64,000 nt of DNA from Sulfurimicrobium sp964384915 (lineage in GTDB: Bacteria; Pseudomonadota; Gammaproteobacteria; Burkholderiales; Sulfuricellaceae). Positions 15,420 to 26,031 of this stretch are shown one piece after another. The number at the start of each line of letters is the position of its first letter. The first letter of the stretch is position 1. The position numbers and the translations under genes were made by a program. Below the pieces are notes generated by a model that was not told the DNA's origin, ran no database searches, and saw only the letters and a list, made by a program, of their open reading frames with translations. The stretch is from contig CAYLMA010000006.1 of assembly GCA_964384915.1 (NCBI GenBank), positions 1 to 64,000 on the forward strand. Direction: 5' to 3'.

Positions 15420-16655
15420 TTAGCCCGTCACCCGCTCAGGAACGGGCTTGGTCTTGTCAATCTTGGTATACCAAGGCATCAGGAAGAAGAACGCGAAGTA
15501 GATCACGCTCAGGATCTGGGAAAAGATGGTGTAGAGCGGAGTGGACGGCAGCACGCCGAGTACGCCCAGGCCGATGAAGCTGAAGACGAACAGGGCCAGC
15601 GCAACCTTGTAAATCGCGCCGCGGTAACGGATGGACTTGACATTGCCCTTGTCCAGCCAAGGCAGGAAGAACAGGATCATCACCGCCACGCCCATGGCAA
15701 CCACGCCGGGGAACTGGGAGCCGAACATCGGCGGCACAGCGCGCAGGATGGCGTAGAAAGGCGTGAAGTACCAGACCGGTGCAATATGCTCCGGGGTCTT
15801 GAACGGGTCAGCCGGGACAAAGTTGTTGTATTCCAGGAAATAACCGCCCAAGTCCGGCGCAAAGAATACAATCGCCGTGAACACCATGAGGAACACCACC
15901 ACGCCGACGATATCCTTCACCGAATAGTAGGGGTGGAAAGGAATCCCATCCAGCGGGATGTGGGTGACAGGGTCCTTGTTCTTCTTGATCTCGATGCCGT
16001 CCGGATTGTTGGAGCCGACTTCGTGCAGCGCGATGATGTGCGCGGCAACCAGGCCCACCAGCACCAGCGGCACGGCAATGACGTGGAATGCGAAGAAGCG
16101 GTTCAGGGTCGCATCGCCAATCACATAGTCGCCACGAATCCACACGGAAAGATCAGGGCCAACCACGGGAATCGCGGTGAACAGATTGATAATCACCTGC
16201 GCGCCCCAGAAGGACATCTGCCCCCAAGGCAAGAGGTAGCCCATGAAGGCTTCAGCCATCAACGCCAGGTAAATCAGCATGCCGAAGATCCAGATCAGCT
16301 CGCGCGGCTTGCGATAAGAGCCGTACATCAATCCGCGCATCATGTGCAGATACACCACGACGAAAAATGCCGAGGCGCCTGTCGAGTGCATGTAGCGGAT
16401 CAGCCAGCCCCATGACACGTCGCGCATGATGTACTCGACCGAAGCAAAAGCCATGTTGACATCAGGCTTGTAGTGCATGGTGAGGAAAATACCGGTCACG
16501 ATCTGCAGCACCAGCACCAGCATGGCCAGAGAACCGAAAAAGTACCAAAAATTGAAGTTTTTTGGGGCGTAGTACTCGGAAAGGTGCGCTTTCCAGTTGG
16601 ACGTCAGCGGAAAACGCTCGTCAACCCAGCCCACCAGTTTAGTCAGACTGTTCAT
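15420..16655 (-). CDS. petB: Ubiquinol-cytochrome c reductase, cytochrome b subunit
   Basis: 411 aa, full-length bacterial cytochrome b with eight membrane spans. Haem-ligand regions are visible as RYMHSTGASAFFVVVYLHMM and FFAFHVIAVPLVLVGLVAAH. The Qo-site motif that is PEWY in mitochondria reads PVWY here (HIAPVWYFTPFYA), a variant I recall from beta/gammaproteobacteria. It oxidises quinol in the membrane as the core of the bc1 complex. It starts 4 bp after the petA stop and its stop codon overlaps a possible petC start. Confidence 0.95.
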   Translation of the reverse strand: MNSLTKLVGWVDERFPLTSNWKAHLSEYYAPKNFNFWYFFGSLAMLVLVLQIVTGIFLTMHYKPDVNMAFASVEYIMRDVSWGWLIRYMHSTGASAFFVVVYLHMMRGLMYGSYRKPRELIWIFGMLIYLALMAEAFMGYLLPWGQMSFWGAQVIINLFTAIPVVGPDLSVWIRGDYVIGDATLNRFFAFHVIAVPLVLVGLVAAHIIALHEVGSNNPDGIEIKKNKDPVTHIPLDGIPFHPYYSVKDIVGVVVFLMVFTAIVFFAPDLGGYFLEYNNFVPADPFKTPEHIAPVWYFTPFYAILRAVPPMFGSQFPGVVAMGVAVMILFFLPWLDKGNVKSIRYRGAIYKVALALFVFSFIGLGVLGVLPSTPLYTIFSQILSVIYFAFFFLMPWYTKIDKTKPVPERVTG

Positions 16656-16659
16656 TTAT

Positions 16660-17253
16660 TTAGGCTCCCTTGCTGTCGTCGCCGATCAAAAGCCGGCTGT
16701 CACTCAAATACTTGTGCTTTGGAACCACCAGATTGGTGGGCGCGGGAACTCCGGAGAACACGCGCGCTGCCATGTCGAAACGCGAACCGTGGCAGGGACA
16801 GAAGAAACCGCCCGCCCAGTCCGGACCCAGGTCAGCGGGGCCCATTTCCGGACGATAGGTCGGCGAACATCCGAGGTGGGTGCAAATACCCACAGCCACC
16901 AGAATCTCGGGCTTGATGGACCGCGTGGCGTTCTGGCAATACTCCGGCTGCTGAGGTATTTCCGACTTGGCATCAGCCAGCTTGGCGTCCTGCTTGCTGA
17001 GCGCGGCCAGCATTTCCTTGGTGCGGTTGACCACCCACACCGGCTTGCCCTGCCATTCGACGTTCAGCATCATGCCCGGCTCGATCTTGCTGATATCCAC
17101 TTCCACCGGAGCACCGGCGGCCTTGGCGCGTTCGCTTGGCAGCATGCTCATGACGAAAGGCACTACGGCGCCCACTGCCGCGACGCCACCGACTGCTGTG
17201 GTGGCGGCGATCAGAAACCGCCGTTTACTGCGATCCACTTCTTTCTTGCTCAT
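16660..17253 (-). CDS. petA: Ubiquinol-cytochrome c reductase, Rieske iron-sulfur subunit
   Basis: 197 aa from ATG 17253; the longer frame begins with TTG and would disrupt the export signal. A twin-arginine signal and anchor (SKRRFLIAATTAVGGVA) opens the protein. The 2Fe-2S ligands are in CTHLGC (near residue 128) and CPCHGSRFD (near 156). It shuttles electrons from quinol at cytochrome b to cytochrome c1. It is the first gene of petABC; the 94-bp gap to mobA contains a TACAAT-like -10 (17299-17304, minus strand) but no convincing -35. Confidence 0.93.
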   Translation of the reverse strand: MSKKEVDRSKRRFLIAATTAVGGVAAVGAVVPFVMSMLPSERAKAAGAPVEVDISKIEPGMMLNVEWQGKPVWVVNRTKEMLAALSKQDAKLADAKSEIPQQPEYCQNATRSIKPEILVAVGICTHLGCSPTYRPEMGPADLGPDWAGGFFCPCHGSRFDMAARVFSGVPAPTNLVVPKHKYLSDSRLLIGDDSKGA

Positions 17254-17347
17254 ATCCACATCCCTGTTCAACGAGACCTAAAAAATTTCAAAACCGCGAT
17301 TGTACCGAATTTCTACCCGACAATTCCATCCTTTTATGTAAAATTAG

Positions 17348-17947
17348 TTATTTGCCATTGGATTGCGCGCTTTCAGCGTCTGCAATATCCGCTGGCGCGT
17401 TGATGTTGCGGAACGCCTGCGGCGCATCAAAGGTCACCACCGCGCGGGGCAGGCCGGACTGCCATTCCCCCACCCTGCGCCCGCCGCGCGCAAGAAACGC
17501 GCCCAGCCCGGCGCGCAAGTGAGTGTAGCCAAGGCAGACGGCCGGCTGTATCTGCCCCTCGACCGCCGCCACAGCCAGCTCGGCCTTTCCCTCCAGCAGC
17601 GCTGAATACAAACGCTGCACCAGATCTCCCGGAAGAAACGGCGTATCGCAGGGCACGCTCAGCCACAGAGGATGGCTCGCCTCCGCCATCGCCCGGTGCA
17701 AACCGGCGAGCGGCCCCGGAAAATCCGGCATCTCATCCGGCAGGACGGCATATCCCATCTGGCTATAAAGTTCCAGATTGCGGTTGGCGCTGATCAACAC
17801 CTCGTCCACCTGCGGCGCGATGCGCTCCAGCACCCAGCTCACCAGCGGCTTGCCCTGCAGCAGCACCAGCCCCTTGTCCGCCTCGCCCATGCGCCGGCCG
17901 CGTCCTCCGGCCAGGACGATAGCCGTGACTCCCAGCGCTGCACTCAT
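17348..17947 (-). CDS. mobA: Molybdenum cofactor guanylyltransferase
   Basis: 199 aa. The nucleotide-binding N terminus VLAGGRGRRMGEADKGLVLL is the MobA signature, followed by QGKPLVSWVLERI and VPCDTPFLPGDLV with the metal-binding Asp. MobA adds GMP to Mo-molybdopterin to make the bis-MGD cofactor used by DMSO-reductase-family enzymes. Its start overlaps the tcdA stop by 4 bp, so the two are probably cotranscribed. Confidence 0.92.
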   Translation of the reverse strand: MSAALGVTAIVLAGGRGRRMGEADKGLVLLQGKPLVSWVLERIAPQVDEVLISANRNLELYSQMGYAVLPDEMPDFPGPLAGLHRAMAEASHPLWLSVPCDTPFLPGDLVQRLYSALLEGKAELAVAAVEGQIQPAVCLGYTHLRAGLGAFLARGGRRVGEWQSGLPRAVVTFDAPQAFRNINAPADIADAESAQSNGK

Positions 17948-18672
17948 GATTCCAGCAGCGCCCTGATCACGGCGCCCGCCAGCATCAGCCCGTAAAGCGG
18001 AGGCATATAGCTGATGGTGCCGTTCACCGCCCGCGCGCGCCCCGGCCCGTCCACCGGCTGCGGCGGCAGCGGCGCGCGCGGCTGCTCGTCCGAGAACACG
18101 GTCAGCACGCCCTTGCGCAAGTCATAGTGGCGACTGAGGCGTTTGCGCATCTGCTTTGCCAGCGGGCACATTTCCGTCTTGCTGATGTCGGCAAGCTTGA
18201 TCCTTCCGGGATCGAGCCGGTTGCCCGCCCCCATGCTGGACGCCACCCTGAGGCCGCGCTTCACGCTTTCGCCTACCAGCGCCACCTTGCAGGCGAGGGA
18301 ATCGATCGCATCCACCACATAATCGCAGTCCGGAACCAGTTCGTTGACGTTCTCGGTGTTCAGGAAAGTGCGCACGACCTCCAGCCGGCAACCGGGATTG
18401 ATGTCCATGATGCGCGCCCGCATCAGCTCGACCTTGGGTTGGCCAACGGTAGAGAGCAGCGCTTGAAGCTGGCGGTTGATATTGCTTGCGGCCACCACAT
18501 CATGGTCGAGCAGCGTCAGGCGCCCCACCCCGCCACGCGCCAGGGCCTCGGCGCAGTAGGAGCCGACGCCGCCCAGCCCGGCGACGAACACGTGTTTCTG
18601 GGCGAGCTTGGCCAAGCCGCTATCACCCAGCAGGATGTGCGTACGCTCGAATTGGGGCAACAGGCCGTTCAT
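17944..18672 (-). CDS. tcdA: tRNA threonylcarbamoyladenosine dehydratase (ThiF/MoeB/E1-like)
   Basis: 242 aa. The E1-like Rossmann motif VAGLGGVGSYCAEALARGGV near residue 32 is followed by LLDHDVVAASNINRQLQAL and by the TcdA-type region ASSMGAGNRLDPGRIKLADI and KTEMCPLAKQMRKRL. TcdA (CsdL/YgdL) makes cyclic t6A at position 37 of ANN-reading tRNAs using ATP. It overlaps the cation-efflux gene upstream and mobA downstream by 4 bp each. Confidence 0.9.
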   Translation of the reverse strand: MNGLLPQFERTHILLGDSGLAKLAQKHVFVAGLGGVGSYCAEALARGGVGRLTLLDHDVVAASNINRQLQALLSTVGQPKVELMRARIMDINPGCRLEVVRTFLNTENVNELVPDCDYVVDAIDSLACKVALVGESVKRGLRVASSMGAGNRLDPGRIKLADISKTEMCPLAKQMRKRLSRHYDLRKGVLTVFSDEQPRAPLPPQPVDGPGRARAVNGTISYMPPLYGLMLAGAVIRALLES

Positions 18673-19553
18673 GAATTTTCTCCGGAATGGGTTTCAGTGG
18701 GTTCAACGTGAATAATGACCGAGATTTGCGCCAACTCACGCCCTATCGCATTTTCAATACGGTCGCATAGTTCGTGGGAGGCCCGGACGCTGGTCTCGCC
18801 CGGCACCAGCAAGTGAAGCTCGACAAAGCGCCGCGGCCCCGCCTTGCGGCTGCGCAAGTCGTGGAAAGAGGCCCAGGTTGGCAGCGCGGCGCTGATTATA
18901 GCCTCGATCGAACGCGTTTCCTGTTCCGGCAAAGCCGCATCCATCAAGCCATCCAGGGAACGGCGCAGCAGGTTCACGCCGGTCAGAACGATATTCAGAG
19001 CGACCGCCACCGCCATGACGGGATCGAGCACCTGCCACGCAGGCGGCGCGAACATTATCACTGCCAGCCCTCCCAGCACGCCCACGGAAGTCCAGACATC
19101 GGTGAGCAGGTGCCTGGCATCCGCCTCCAGGGTAATGCTGTCGTGTTTCCGCGCCGCCTTGAGCAGCATGCGCGCCGCCGCCAGGTTCACCAGCGCCGCC
19201 AGCCCGGACACCAGCAGGCCCGGCCCGAGATGGGACAGAGGCACGGGATGCATAAAACGCTCCGCGGCGGCATAGATGATCGAAACAGCCGCCACCAGGA
19301 TCAGCGCGCCCTCGACGCCGCTGGAAAAATATTCCGCCTTGTCGTGGCCATAGGCATGCCCGGCATCCGCCGGACGCGCCGCGACAGTCAGCATCCAGAA
19401 GGCCATCAGGCCCGCCGCCAGATTGACCAGGGACTCTGCCGCATCGGAAAACAGGCTCACCGATCCGGTGAGATGCCAGGCACCGAACTTGAGCACCAGG
19501 GTCACGAGCGATGCGGCAATCGAGAGCAGCGCCATTTTCTGCAGCCCGTTCAT
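18669..19553 (-). CDS. Cation diffusion facilitator (CDF) family transporter
   Basis: 294 aa with about six membrane spans and a C-terminal cytoplasmic domain. CDF metal-site patterns are present: DAAESLVN in TM2 and EADARHLLTDVWTS in TM5 (HxxxD). A short loop with HAYGHDKAEYFSSGVEG follows TM3. The C-terminal part ISVIIHVEPTETH is the usual CDF dimer domain. It is a proton-coupled divalent metal exporter (Zn, Fe, Cd or Co/Ni); the exact metal cannot be assigned. It overlaps tatD and tcdA by 4 bp on each side. Confidence 0.88.
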   Translation of the reverse strand: MNGLQKMALLSIAASLVTLVLKFGAWHLTGSVSLFSDAAESLVNLAAGLMAFWMLTVAARPADAGHAYGHDKAEYFSSGVEGALILVAAVSIIYAAAERFMHPVPLSHLGPGLLVSGLAALVNLAAARMLLKAARKHDSITLEADARHLLTDVWTSVGVLGGLAVIMFAPPAWQVLDPVMAVAVALNIVLTGVNLLRRSLDGLMDAALPEQETRSIEAIISAALPTWASFHDLRSRKAGPRRFVELHLLVPGETSVRASHELCDRIENAIGRELAQISVIIHVEPTETHSGENS

Positions 19554-20314
19554 GCCAGCCCTTTCACCACGGAGCGGGCATTGGCGCTTGTCGCCAGCGC
19601 CACTTCATCGAGCGAAATTCCGCGCAACTCGGCCAGGGTCTGTGCGATTTGCGGCAACTGCCCGGGAGTGTTGCGCCCCTTGCCCATCCAGGCCGGAGCC
19701 ATGTCCGGCGCATCGGTTTCCAGCACGATGGTTTCCAGCGGCAGGGTGGCAGCCAGTTCGCGCAGACGGGTTGCGCGCGGGTAGGTCATTGCGCCGCCGA
19801 AACCCAGCTTGAAACCCAGCTTGATGAATTCGTCCGCCTGCTGGCGGCTGCCGTTGAAGGCATGGGCGATGCCGCCGCATACCCGGATGCGGCGCAGATG
19901 CTTGAGGACCGGGTCCTGCGCGCGGCGGATATGCAAGAGCACCGGCAAGCCCGCATCCCGGGCAATCTTCAGCTGTTCGGCGAAGTAGAATTCCTGCATT
20001 TCAGCGTCGTAACCGGGCACAAAAAAATCGAGCCCGATTTCACCGATGGCCACCGGTTTTTCACGCGCCACTGCTGCGCGCAAGCCATCAATATCCTCAG
20101 GCCGAGAACGATAGACATACATGGGGTGAATGCCCAGCGCCGGACAGCAGCCGGGATAGCGCTTGCAGCAATCCAGCACCGCCGTGAAATTATCCTTTTC
20201 CACCGCCGGAACGATCTGGATTTCGACCCCTTCCGCGCGCGCGGCAGCCGCCACCTGGTCGCGGTCCAGGTCGAACTCGGCGGCATCGAGGTGGCAGTGG
20301 GTATCAATCAACAT
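19550..20314 (-). CDS. tatD: TatD-family metal-dependent deoxyribonuclease
   Basis: 254 aa from ATG 20314 (MLIDTHCHLDAAEFD); a 50-codon longer frame upstream has no family similarity. The HxH metal motif THCHLD is at residues 4-9, GEIGLDFF near 90 and LETDAPDMAP near 200 carry further ligands. TatD enzymes are Mg-dependent nucleases acting in DNA repair or degradation. It is the first gene of a four-gene overlapping set (tatD, CDF, tcdA, mobA). Confidence 0.9.
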   Translation of the reverse strand: MLIDTHCHLDAAEFDLDRDQVAAAARAEGVEIQIVPAVEKDNFTAVLDCCKRYPGCCPALGIHPMYVYRSRPEDIDGLRAAVAREKPVAIGEIGLDFFVPGYDAEMQEFYFAEQLKIARDAGLPVLLHIRRAQDPVLKHLRRIRVCGGIAHAFNGSRQQADEFIKLGFKLGFGGAMTYPRATRLRELAATLPLETIVLETDAPDMAPAWMGKGRNTPGQLPQIAQTLAELRGISLDEVALATSANARSVVKGLA

Positions 20315-20441
20315 GACAAGACTTGCAATACACTGGAGTGATCTCCATTTTGTTGCGATAAGTGTTTTTTTACCCGGATATCCATTAGGGCGCGAGATGA
20401 TGGCGAGGCGGGTTGCGAGACAGTTTTGTGGCTTGCGAGGA

Positions 20442-20462
20442 GTCCATGCTTGCTCCATGGAC
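20442..20462. promoter_or_regulatory. Palindrome between divergent tatD and the S24-like gene
   Basis: GTCCATG (20442-20448) is repeated inverted as CATGGAC (20456-20462) with a 7-bp spacer. The 274-bp divergent gap also holds a GGCGC-AAA-GCGCC hairpin at 20513-20525. The palindrome could be an operator, but no regulator can be named. Confidence 0.3.
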
Positions 20463-20588
20463 AACGAACAAGCGGCAAAAATGACCGCAATCCGGCCGCC
20501 AGCAATCCCGTAGGCGCAAAGCGCCGACTAATGGATAATCCGTATTCAACAGTGTAGCATCGCCCTATTGATTCAGGATTTCACGTAT

Positions 20589-20951
20589 ATGCAGACCAAG
20601 AAAATCATCCCCATTCACGACGCGCTTGAAGACGAAGCCGCCAGCGCTTGTTCCAGCGGCGAACCCTATGCCCTGATGGTGCTGGGCGACAGCATGCTGC
20701 CCGAATTCGAGAATGGCGACATTATCGTGGTCGAGCCGGAAGGCCTGGCCAAGGACGGCTCCTACGTGGTCGCCTTTCACAATGAGGAATACACTTTCCG
20801 CCAGTTGCTGATCCGCGGCGACAAATGGTATCTCAGCGCCCTCAACGATCTTTACCCCACCGAACAGATTTCCGGCCCGGAAGCGGTCAAGGGCGTGGTG
20901 CTCCAAAAGAAGAAGCCGGGCAAGCGCAATTCGATGAAATCCTACATTTAA
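20589..20951 (+). CDS. Stand-alone S24/LexA-like peptidase domain protein
   Basis: 120 aa from ATG 20589 (MQTKKIIPIHD); a start at 20568 adds seven residues. The fold is that of LexA/UmuD/phage-repressor C-terminal domains: VLGDSMLPEFENGDIIVVEPE carries the nucleophile Ser, and the second active-site strand is EEYTFRQLL. No helix-turn-helix domain is present. At the position of the usual catalytic Lys (TVKRL in LexA) an Arg appears. It may therefore be a non-cleaving sensor or binding protein. It is monocistronic. Confidence 0.7.
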   Translation: MQTKKIIPIHDALEDEAASACSSGEPYALMVLGDSMLPEFENGDIIVVEPEGLAKDGSYVVAFHNEEYTFRQLLIRGDKWYLSALNDLYPTEQISGPEAVKGVVLQKKKPGKRNSMKSYI

Positions 20952-21305
20952 GCCCGGAACCACTAAAGGCACGGGGCCACAAACCTCCCCGTCCGACCTC
21001 CTCGCCCCACCAACGCTAAATTAGCGTTTCATAATATTGCAATACCCGCTAGAATGCGCGCCCGTGCAAACGCTGCAAGCGTGTGTGCCGGGCTGCCGCT
21101 GCATCCTGCAGCCGGCCTCGCCCCCCAACACGAACGGCTTGCACGGTATATATTTTAGCCACCCGCTTTACACGAACCCCTGCCCCCTGAAACCGGCATG
21201 GTTCTGGGCGCCGAGGCTACCCACGCCACGCGCCGCCAGATATCTGGCCTTGCCTCCAGCGGCCCGGATAGGACGTGAAATCCAGTATCAAGAGAATTTT
21301 TTTCA
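20952..21305. other. Intergenic region before the acyltransferase gene
   Basis: No credible gene is seen. The region holds AT-rich patches (around 21018-21045 and 21146-21160) and a hairpin at 21087-21116 (GCCGGGCTGC with GCAGCCGGC). No complete promoter pair or intrinsic terminator could be assigned. Confidence 0.4.
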
Positions 21306-22413
21306 GTGAAAAGCATGCGACCTGACGTTTCCAGAATGCCTGTATTGGATGCATTCAAAGCCATCGCCTGCCTGATGATCGTAATGCATCACCTCGCGGT
21401 CTACGGCCCCATGTCGGATGTGGCATATCCGCTCTTTCCCGGCCTGATCGACTGGCTATACCAGTACGGGCGGATGGCGGTTCAAGCCTTTTTTGTCATG
21501 GCCGGATTTCTGGCGGCCCGAAAATTTGCGCCGCACGGGGAGTCGCTCGTCACCTCCCCCTGGCCGATCATCGGGCAACGCTATGTGCGGCTGGCCGTCC
21601 CCTATCTTGCCGCGCTTACGCTTGCGATCGGCGGTGCCGCACTGGCAAGAGAGTGGATGCACCACGATTCCATTCCGGCTGCGCCGAGCATTCCTCAACT
21701 GCTTGCCCATGCCCTGTTGCTGCAGGATCTGCTGCACCAGGAAGCCTTGTCGGCGGGCGTCTGGTATATCGCCATCGATTTCCAGCTCTTCGCCCTTGCC
21801 GCCCTCGTGCTCTGGCTCCCCAGGCGGATCGGCTTTCCGCCTGAAATAATCAGGGCAACGGCGCCGCTGCTGGTTGCAGCCTTAACGCTGTCCTCTCTGT
21901 TCGTGTTCAACCGGAACCACGCCTGGGACCAGACCGCAGTCTATTTTTTCGGCTCATACGGACTCGGGATGCTGGGCTACTGGGCTTCCAATAGCCGCCG
22001 CAGCACGCTCTGGCTGGGATTGCTGGCCGCACTGGCAATTGCGGCGCTGCTGGTGGAATATCGCGAACGCATTGCTGTCGCCGGCATTTTGACGCTGGCA
22101 CTGGCCCTGTCAAAACCATCCAGCGAAATGGGAGGCTGGCCCGTATTCCGTCCCCTGGCTTATCTTGGGCGCATTTCGTTTTCCGTCTTCCTGGTCCACT
22201 TCCCCCTGCTCCTGCTGGTCAATACCGCTTTCTTCCACCTCTTCCCGCAGCAGCCTGTCGCCAATGCATTGGGGATGCTGCTGGCCATCGGCATCAGCAT
22301 CCTGGGAGGCGGGCTGTTTTATACATGGATAGAAAGCCGGCCGTTCTCCAAAAAGATTCGCCTGCTATTGCCCGCCGGTTTCCTGGCCAGCGGCTTGCTG
22401 GCAGCGTCCGGAA

Positions 22414-22421
<8 letters not shown>
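21306..22421 (+). CDS. Acyltransferase 3 family membrane protein
   Basis: 371 aa from GTG 21306, or ATG 21315. The start VLDAFKAIACLMIVMHHLAV is the acyltransferase-3 signature with the catalytic-site His, followed by AVQAFFVMAGFLAARKF. About ten membrane spans run to the end. Such proteins move acyl groups onto surface sugars or lipids (OatA/OafA type). No glycan-synthesis genes are adjacent, so the acceptor is unknown. Its 3' end overlaps the convergent mutY by 8 bp. Confidence 0.85.
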
Positions 22422-23471
<1,050 letters not shown>

Positions 23472-23472
<1 letters not shown>

Positions 23473-25661
23473 TAGCGGAACAAGCCCTTGAGCCCTTCCT
23501 GCAGCGCGTCCTGGGCGCGTCCCTTGACTTCCTGCTTGACGCTTTCAGTGACCAGGGTATTGAAATCCAGGGCGAATTTCGGCGCGGCGAACGGGCCGCT
23601 GACCCGCACCGGCACCGTCACTCCCTTGAGCGACGCGAGTTCGCGCCCGCCCTGCCCTTCCAGGGTGCCCACCACGGTGGCCTTGGCAAGGTAATTCAAT
23701 TTTTCGGCGCCGACATCGATGTCCCCGTTGCCGGCCAGGCGCAGCAGCGGCGATTTGGCCGCCAGGTCGTCGTTGTGCGCGACCCCGCGCTGTATGTTGA
23801 AGCTGGCCGAAAGCTCGGAGAAGTCGGTTTGCTCCTTCGCGCTGGCGGCCTGGACGCTCTCCCCCTTCAACACCCCCAGGCGGGACTTGGCCTCGCGCAA
23901 GCTGGCCGCGACATTGATCCCCTTCACCGCGCCATCGCGCAGGTTCAGCGCGGCCTTGCCCTGCAAGGATTTTTTCATGGCGCTCACGGCGTTGCCATTG
24001 GCGGCGACATCGACGCTGACGCTGCCCCGGCCCTCAAGCACGTCCTTGTCGAGCGCGTCTTTCAGCAAGGGGCCGATGCTGACGCCGGTAATGTTCTGCC
24101 TGAGCGCCACGGCAGGCCCCGCCACATTCAGCGACAGGCTGCCGCTGGCCGCCCCCTGGTACAGGCCGGCGGCCAGCGGGCTCACTTCCAGCTTGCCGTC
24201 GCCCGCCCTGAACTCCAGCCGGACGTTGTCCGCCTTGACGTTATACAGCTTGAGGCTGCCGATTTTCACGCTGCCGCTGGCATTGAGCGTCTTCAGCGCG
24301 GAGAAATCCAGCGGTTTTTCGGGCCCAGCCTCGCCCTCCTTGGCCCTGGGGGGCAGGTAGCGGTCCACATCGATCCGGTCCACGTCCACATCGATGCGCA
24401 AATGCGGGTCCGTGAAAGGGCTCGCGCCCAGGTTCGCCTTGATGGTGCTCTCGTCGAGCCGGGAAACCAGCTTCAGCGCCACATCCTGGCGCTCGACATC
24501 CAGCGCGGCGGAACCGGCGATTTCCAGCTTCATGCCCCCCTTGGGCATCTTTCCATCGCTCGCGGCCAAATTGGCCTTGATGTCGGAAAGGTAAAAACGC
24601 TTGTTCTTGAAATCGCCGCTGAGCGGCGAGGTCAGCTTGCCCTTGTATTCGCCGCCCTCCTGGGAGAGGCTCAGGTCGATGCTCAGCACGCCGGCCCTGA
24701 ACGACTGGCCATCGCCCGTCAATGCGGGCAGGCTCGCCACCAGGCCCATCTCCCCCTTGGGCCGCTTGAGCGTGGCCACCAGGTCGATCTTGGCCGTTGC
24801 CAGCTTGTCCGCCGACCACTGCGCCTTGGGCGCGAGCAGCCTGACATCGACCTCGTCCGGGCCCCTCCGTCCGGCCACCGCCACGGCCAGATTCTCCGCC
24901 AGCAGCGCGCCGCTGCCCTGGTCGAACGCCACGTCGCCCTTGATCCCGGCGGCAAGCCCGCTCAGGCCGGCCGCCTCGCCCTTGAGTTCGAGATTCATGC
25001 CGCGCAGCGAGAAGCGCTTGGCCTCGGTGTCGAAGCTCAGCTCCGTCACCAGCTTCACATCCGCCTTGACGCGCGGCTTGTCCCCCTGCAGGCTGAAACC
25101 GAGTTCCGCCTGGGTCGGCCTGGCATTCGCCAGCCGCCCCGTCTTGAGCTCGATCCGGCTCAGCGCGAACTGCCGCCCGCCCATCTCGTCCTTGAAAGTC
25201 AGCTCGCTCTTGCCGACTTTCACGCTGTCGATATCGAACTTGATCTGCTTGTCTTCCTCCTCCTTCTTCAACAGATCATCGAAATTGGTCGTGCCGTCCC
25301 GGTAACGCACCAGATTGGCGCGCACCCCCTCCACCCGCACCTGGTCCACCACCAGTTCCTTTTTCAGCAAGGGCCACCAGGACAGGTACAGGCGCGCGCT
25401 ATCGATGGCCGCAAACTCCTTGTCCGACTTGAACTCGCTGATGGAGGCGCGCCCCAGGTCGAAGCCCAGCTTGGGAAAAAAAGCCAGCTTGATGTCGCCG
25501 GCCAGGGTCAGCGTGCGCTGCTTCTTGTCCTTCACCAGCCGGACGATCTGCGGCTTGTAGTCGTTGGGGTTGATGAGCAGGGAAGCCGTCACCAGCAACA
25601 AAGCAAAAATGAACGCCACACCGGCAAGCACCGCGAGGCCGTACTTAAGGTAGCGCTTCAT
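23472..25661 (-). CDS. AsmA-family protein
   Basis: 729 aa from ATG 25661; a GTG at 25670 is in frame but gives no better ribosome-binding site. One N-terminal membrane span (YGLAVLAGVAFIFALLLVTA) is followed by the AsmA start pattern INPNDYKPQIVRLVKDKKQR and a long beta-rich body, with the AsmA C-terminal domain (DGAVKGINVAASLREAK, near residue 590). AsmA-like proteins are inner-membrane/periplasmic bridge-type proteins affecting outer-membrane lipid balance. It is coupled to mutY, as in several betaproteobacteria. Confidence 0.88.
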
Positions 25662-25670
25662 TGGTTGCAC

Positions 25671-25933
25671 CCATGGGAAAAGGAAAAAATTAAGCGGACC
25701 ATAACGCAGACGTCATGCGATGACAAGCACACAAGATACGAACCCAAGCTTGATGCAGCCTTTGGCCTGCAGACTGGAGCCGCGCCAGCTTCCCGCCTGA
25801 AACCTACCCACCCTTCAACCTAACAATCAACTTTCACTCTTTTACGTATCCCCTTATTTCTAAAGCATATAAATTTTAGTTTATCTTTTTCTCCTAAGCC
25901 TTTGTCGCGTAAGAGAAAATCCCGTTTTGCCCC
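25671..25933. other. AT-rich intergenic region upstream of the dcw promoter
   Basis: No gene is supported. The stretch 25830-25910 is unusually AT-rich for this chromosome and could hold an upstream promoter element or a second promoter; none could be defined with confidence. Confidence 0.4.
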
Positions 25934-25962
25934 TTGACCATGCCTGTTTTTTTATCTATAGT
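25934..25962 (+). promoter_or_regulatory. mraZ (dcw cluster) promoter
   Basis: TTGACC (25934-25939) and TATAGT (25957-25962) are separated by exactly 17 bp, 70 bp upstream of mraZ. The -10 box touches the first MraZ repeat, so MraZ binding would cover the start site. Confidence 0.8.
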
Positions 25963-25996
25963 GGGAAAAAGTGGTGTCAAGTGGGTTTTTGTGGGA
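25962..25996 (+). promoter_or_regulatory. MraZ operator: four TGGGN-type repeats at a 10-bp period
   Basis: TGGGA (25962-25966), TGGTG (25972-25976), TGGGT (25982-25986) and TGGGA (25992-25996) are each separated by 5 bp. This matches the known MraZ-binding repeat pattern. The second unit is degenerate. It predicts autorepression of the cluster. Confidence 0.85.
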
Positions 25997-26031
25997 GAAC
26001 TCGGTCGTAAGCCACAGCACAAAGGGGTGCC

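Noticed and set aside
21037..21309. A 90-codon frame before the acyltransferase gene
   Set aside because: Low-complexity content rich in Pro/Cys, no ribosome-binding site and no homologue recognised.
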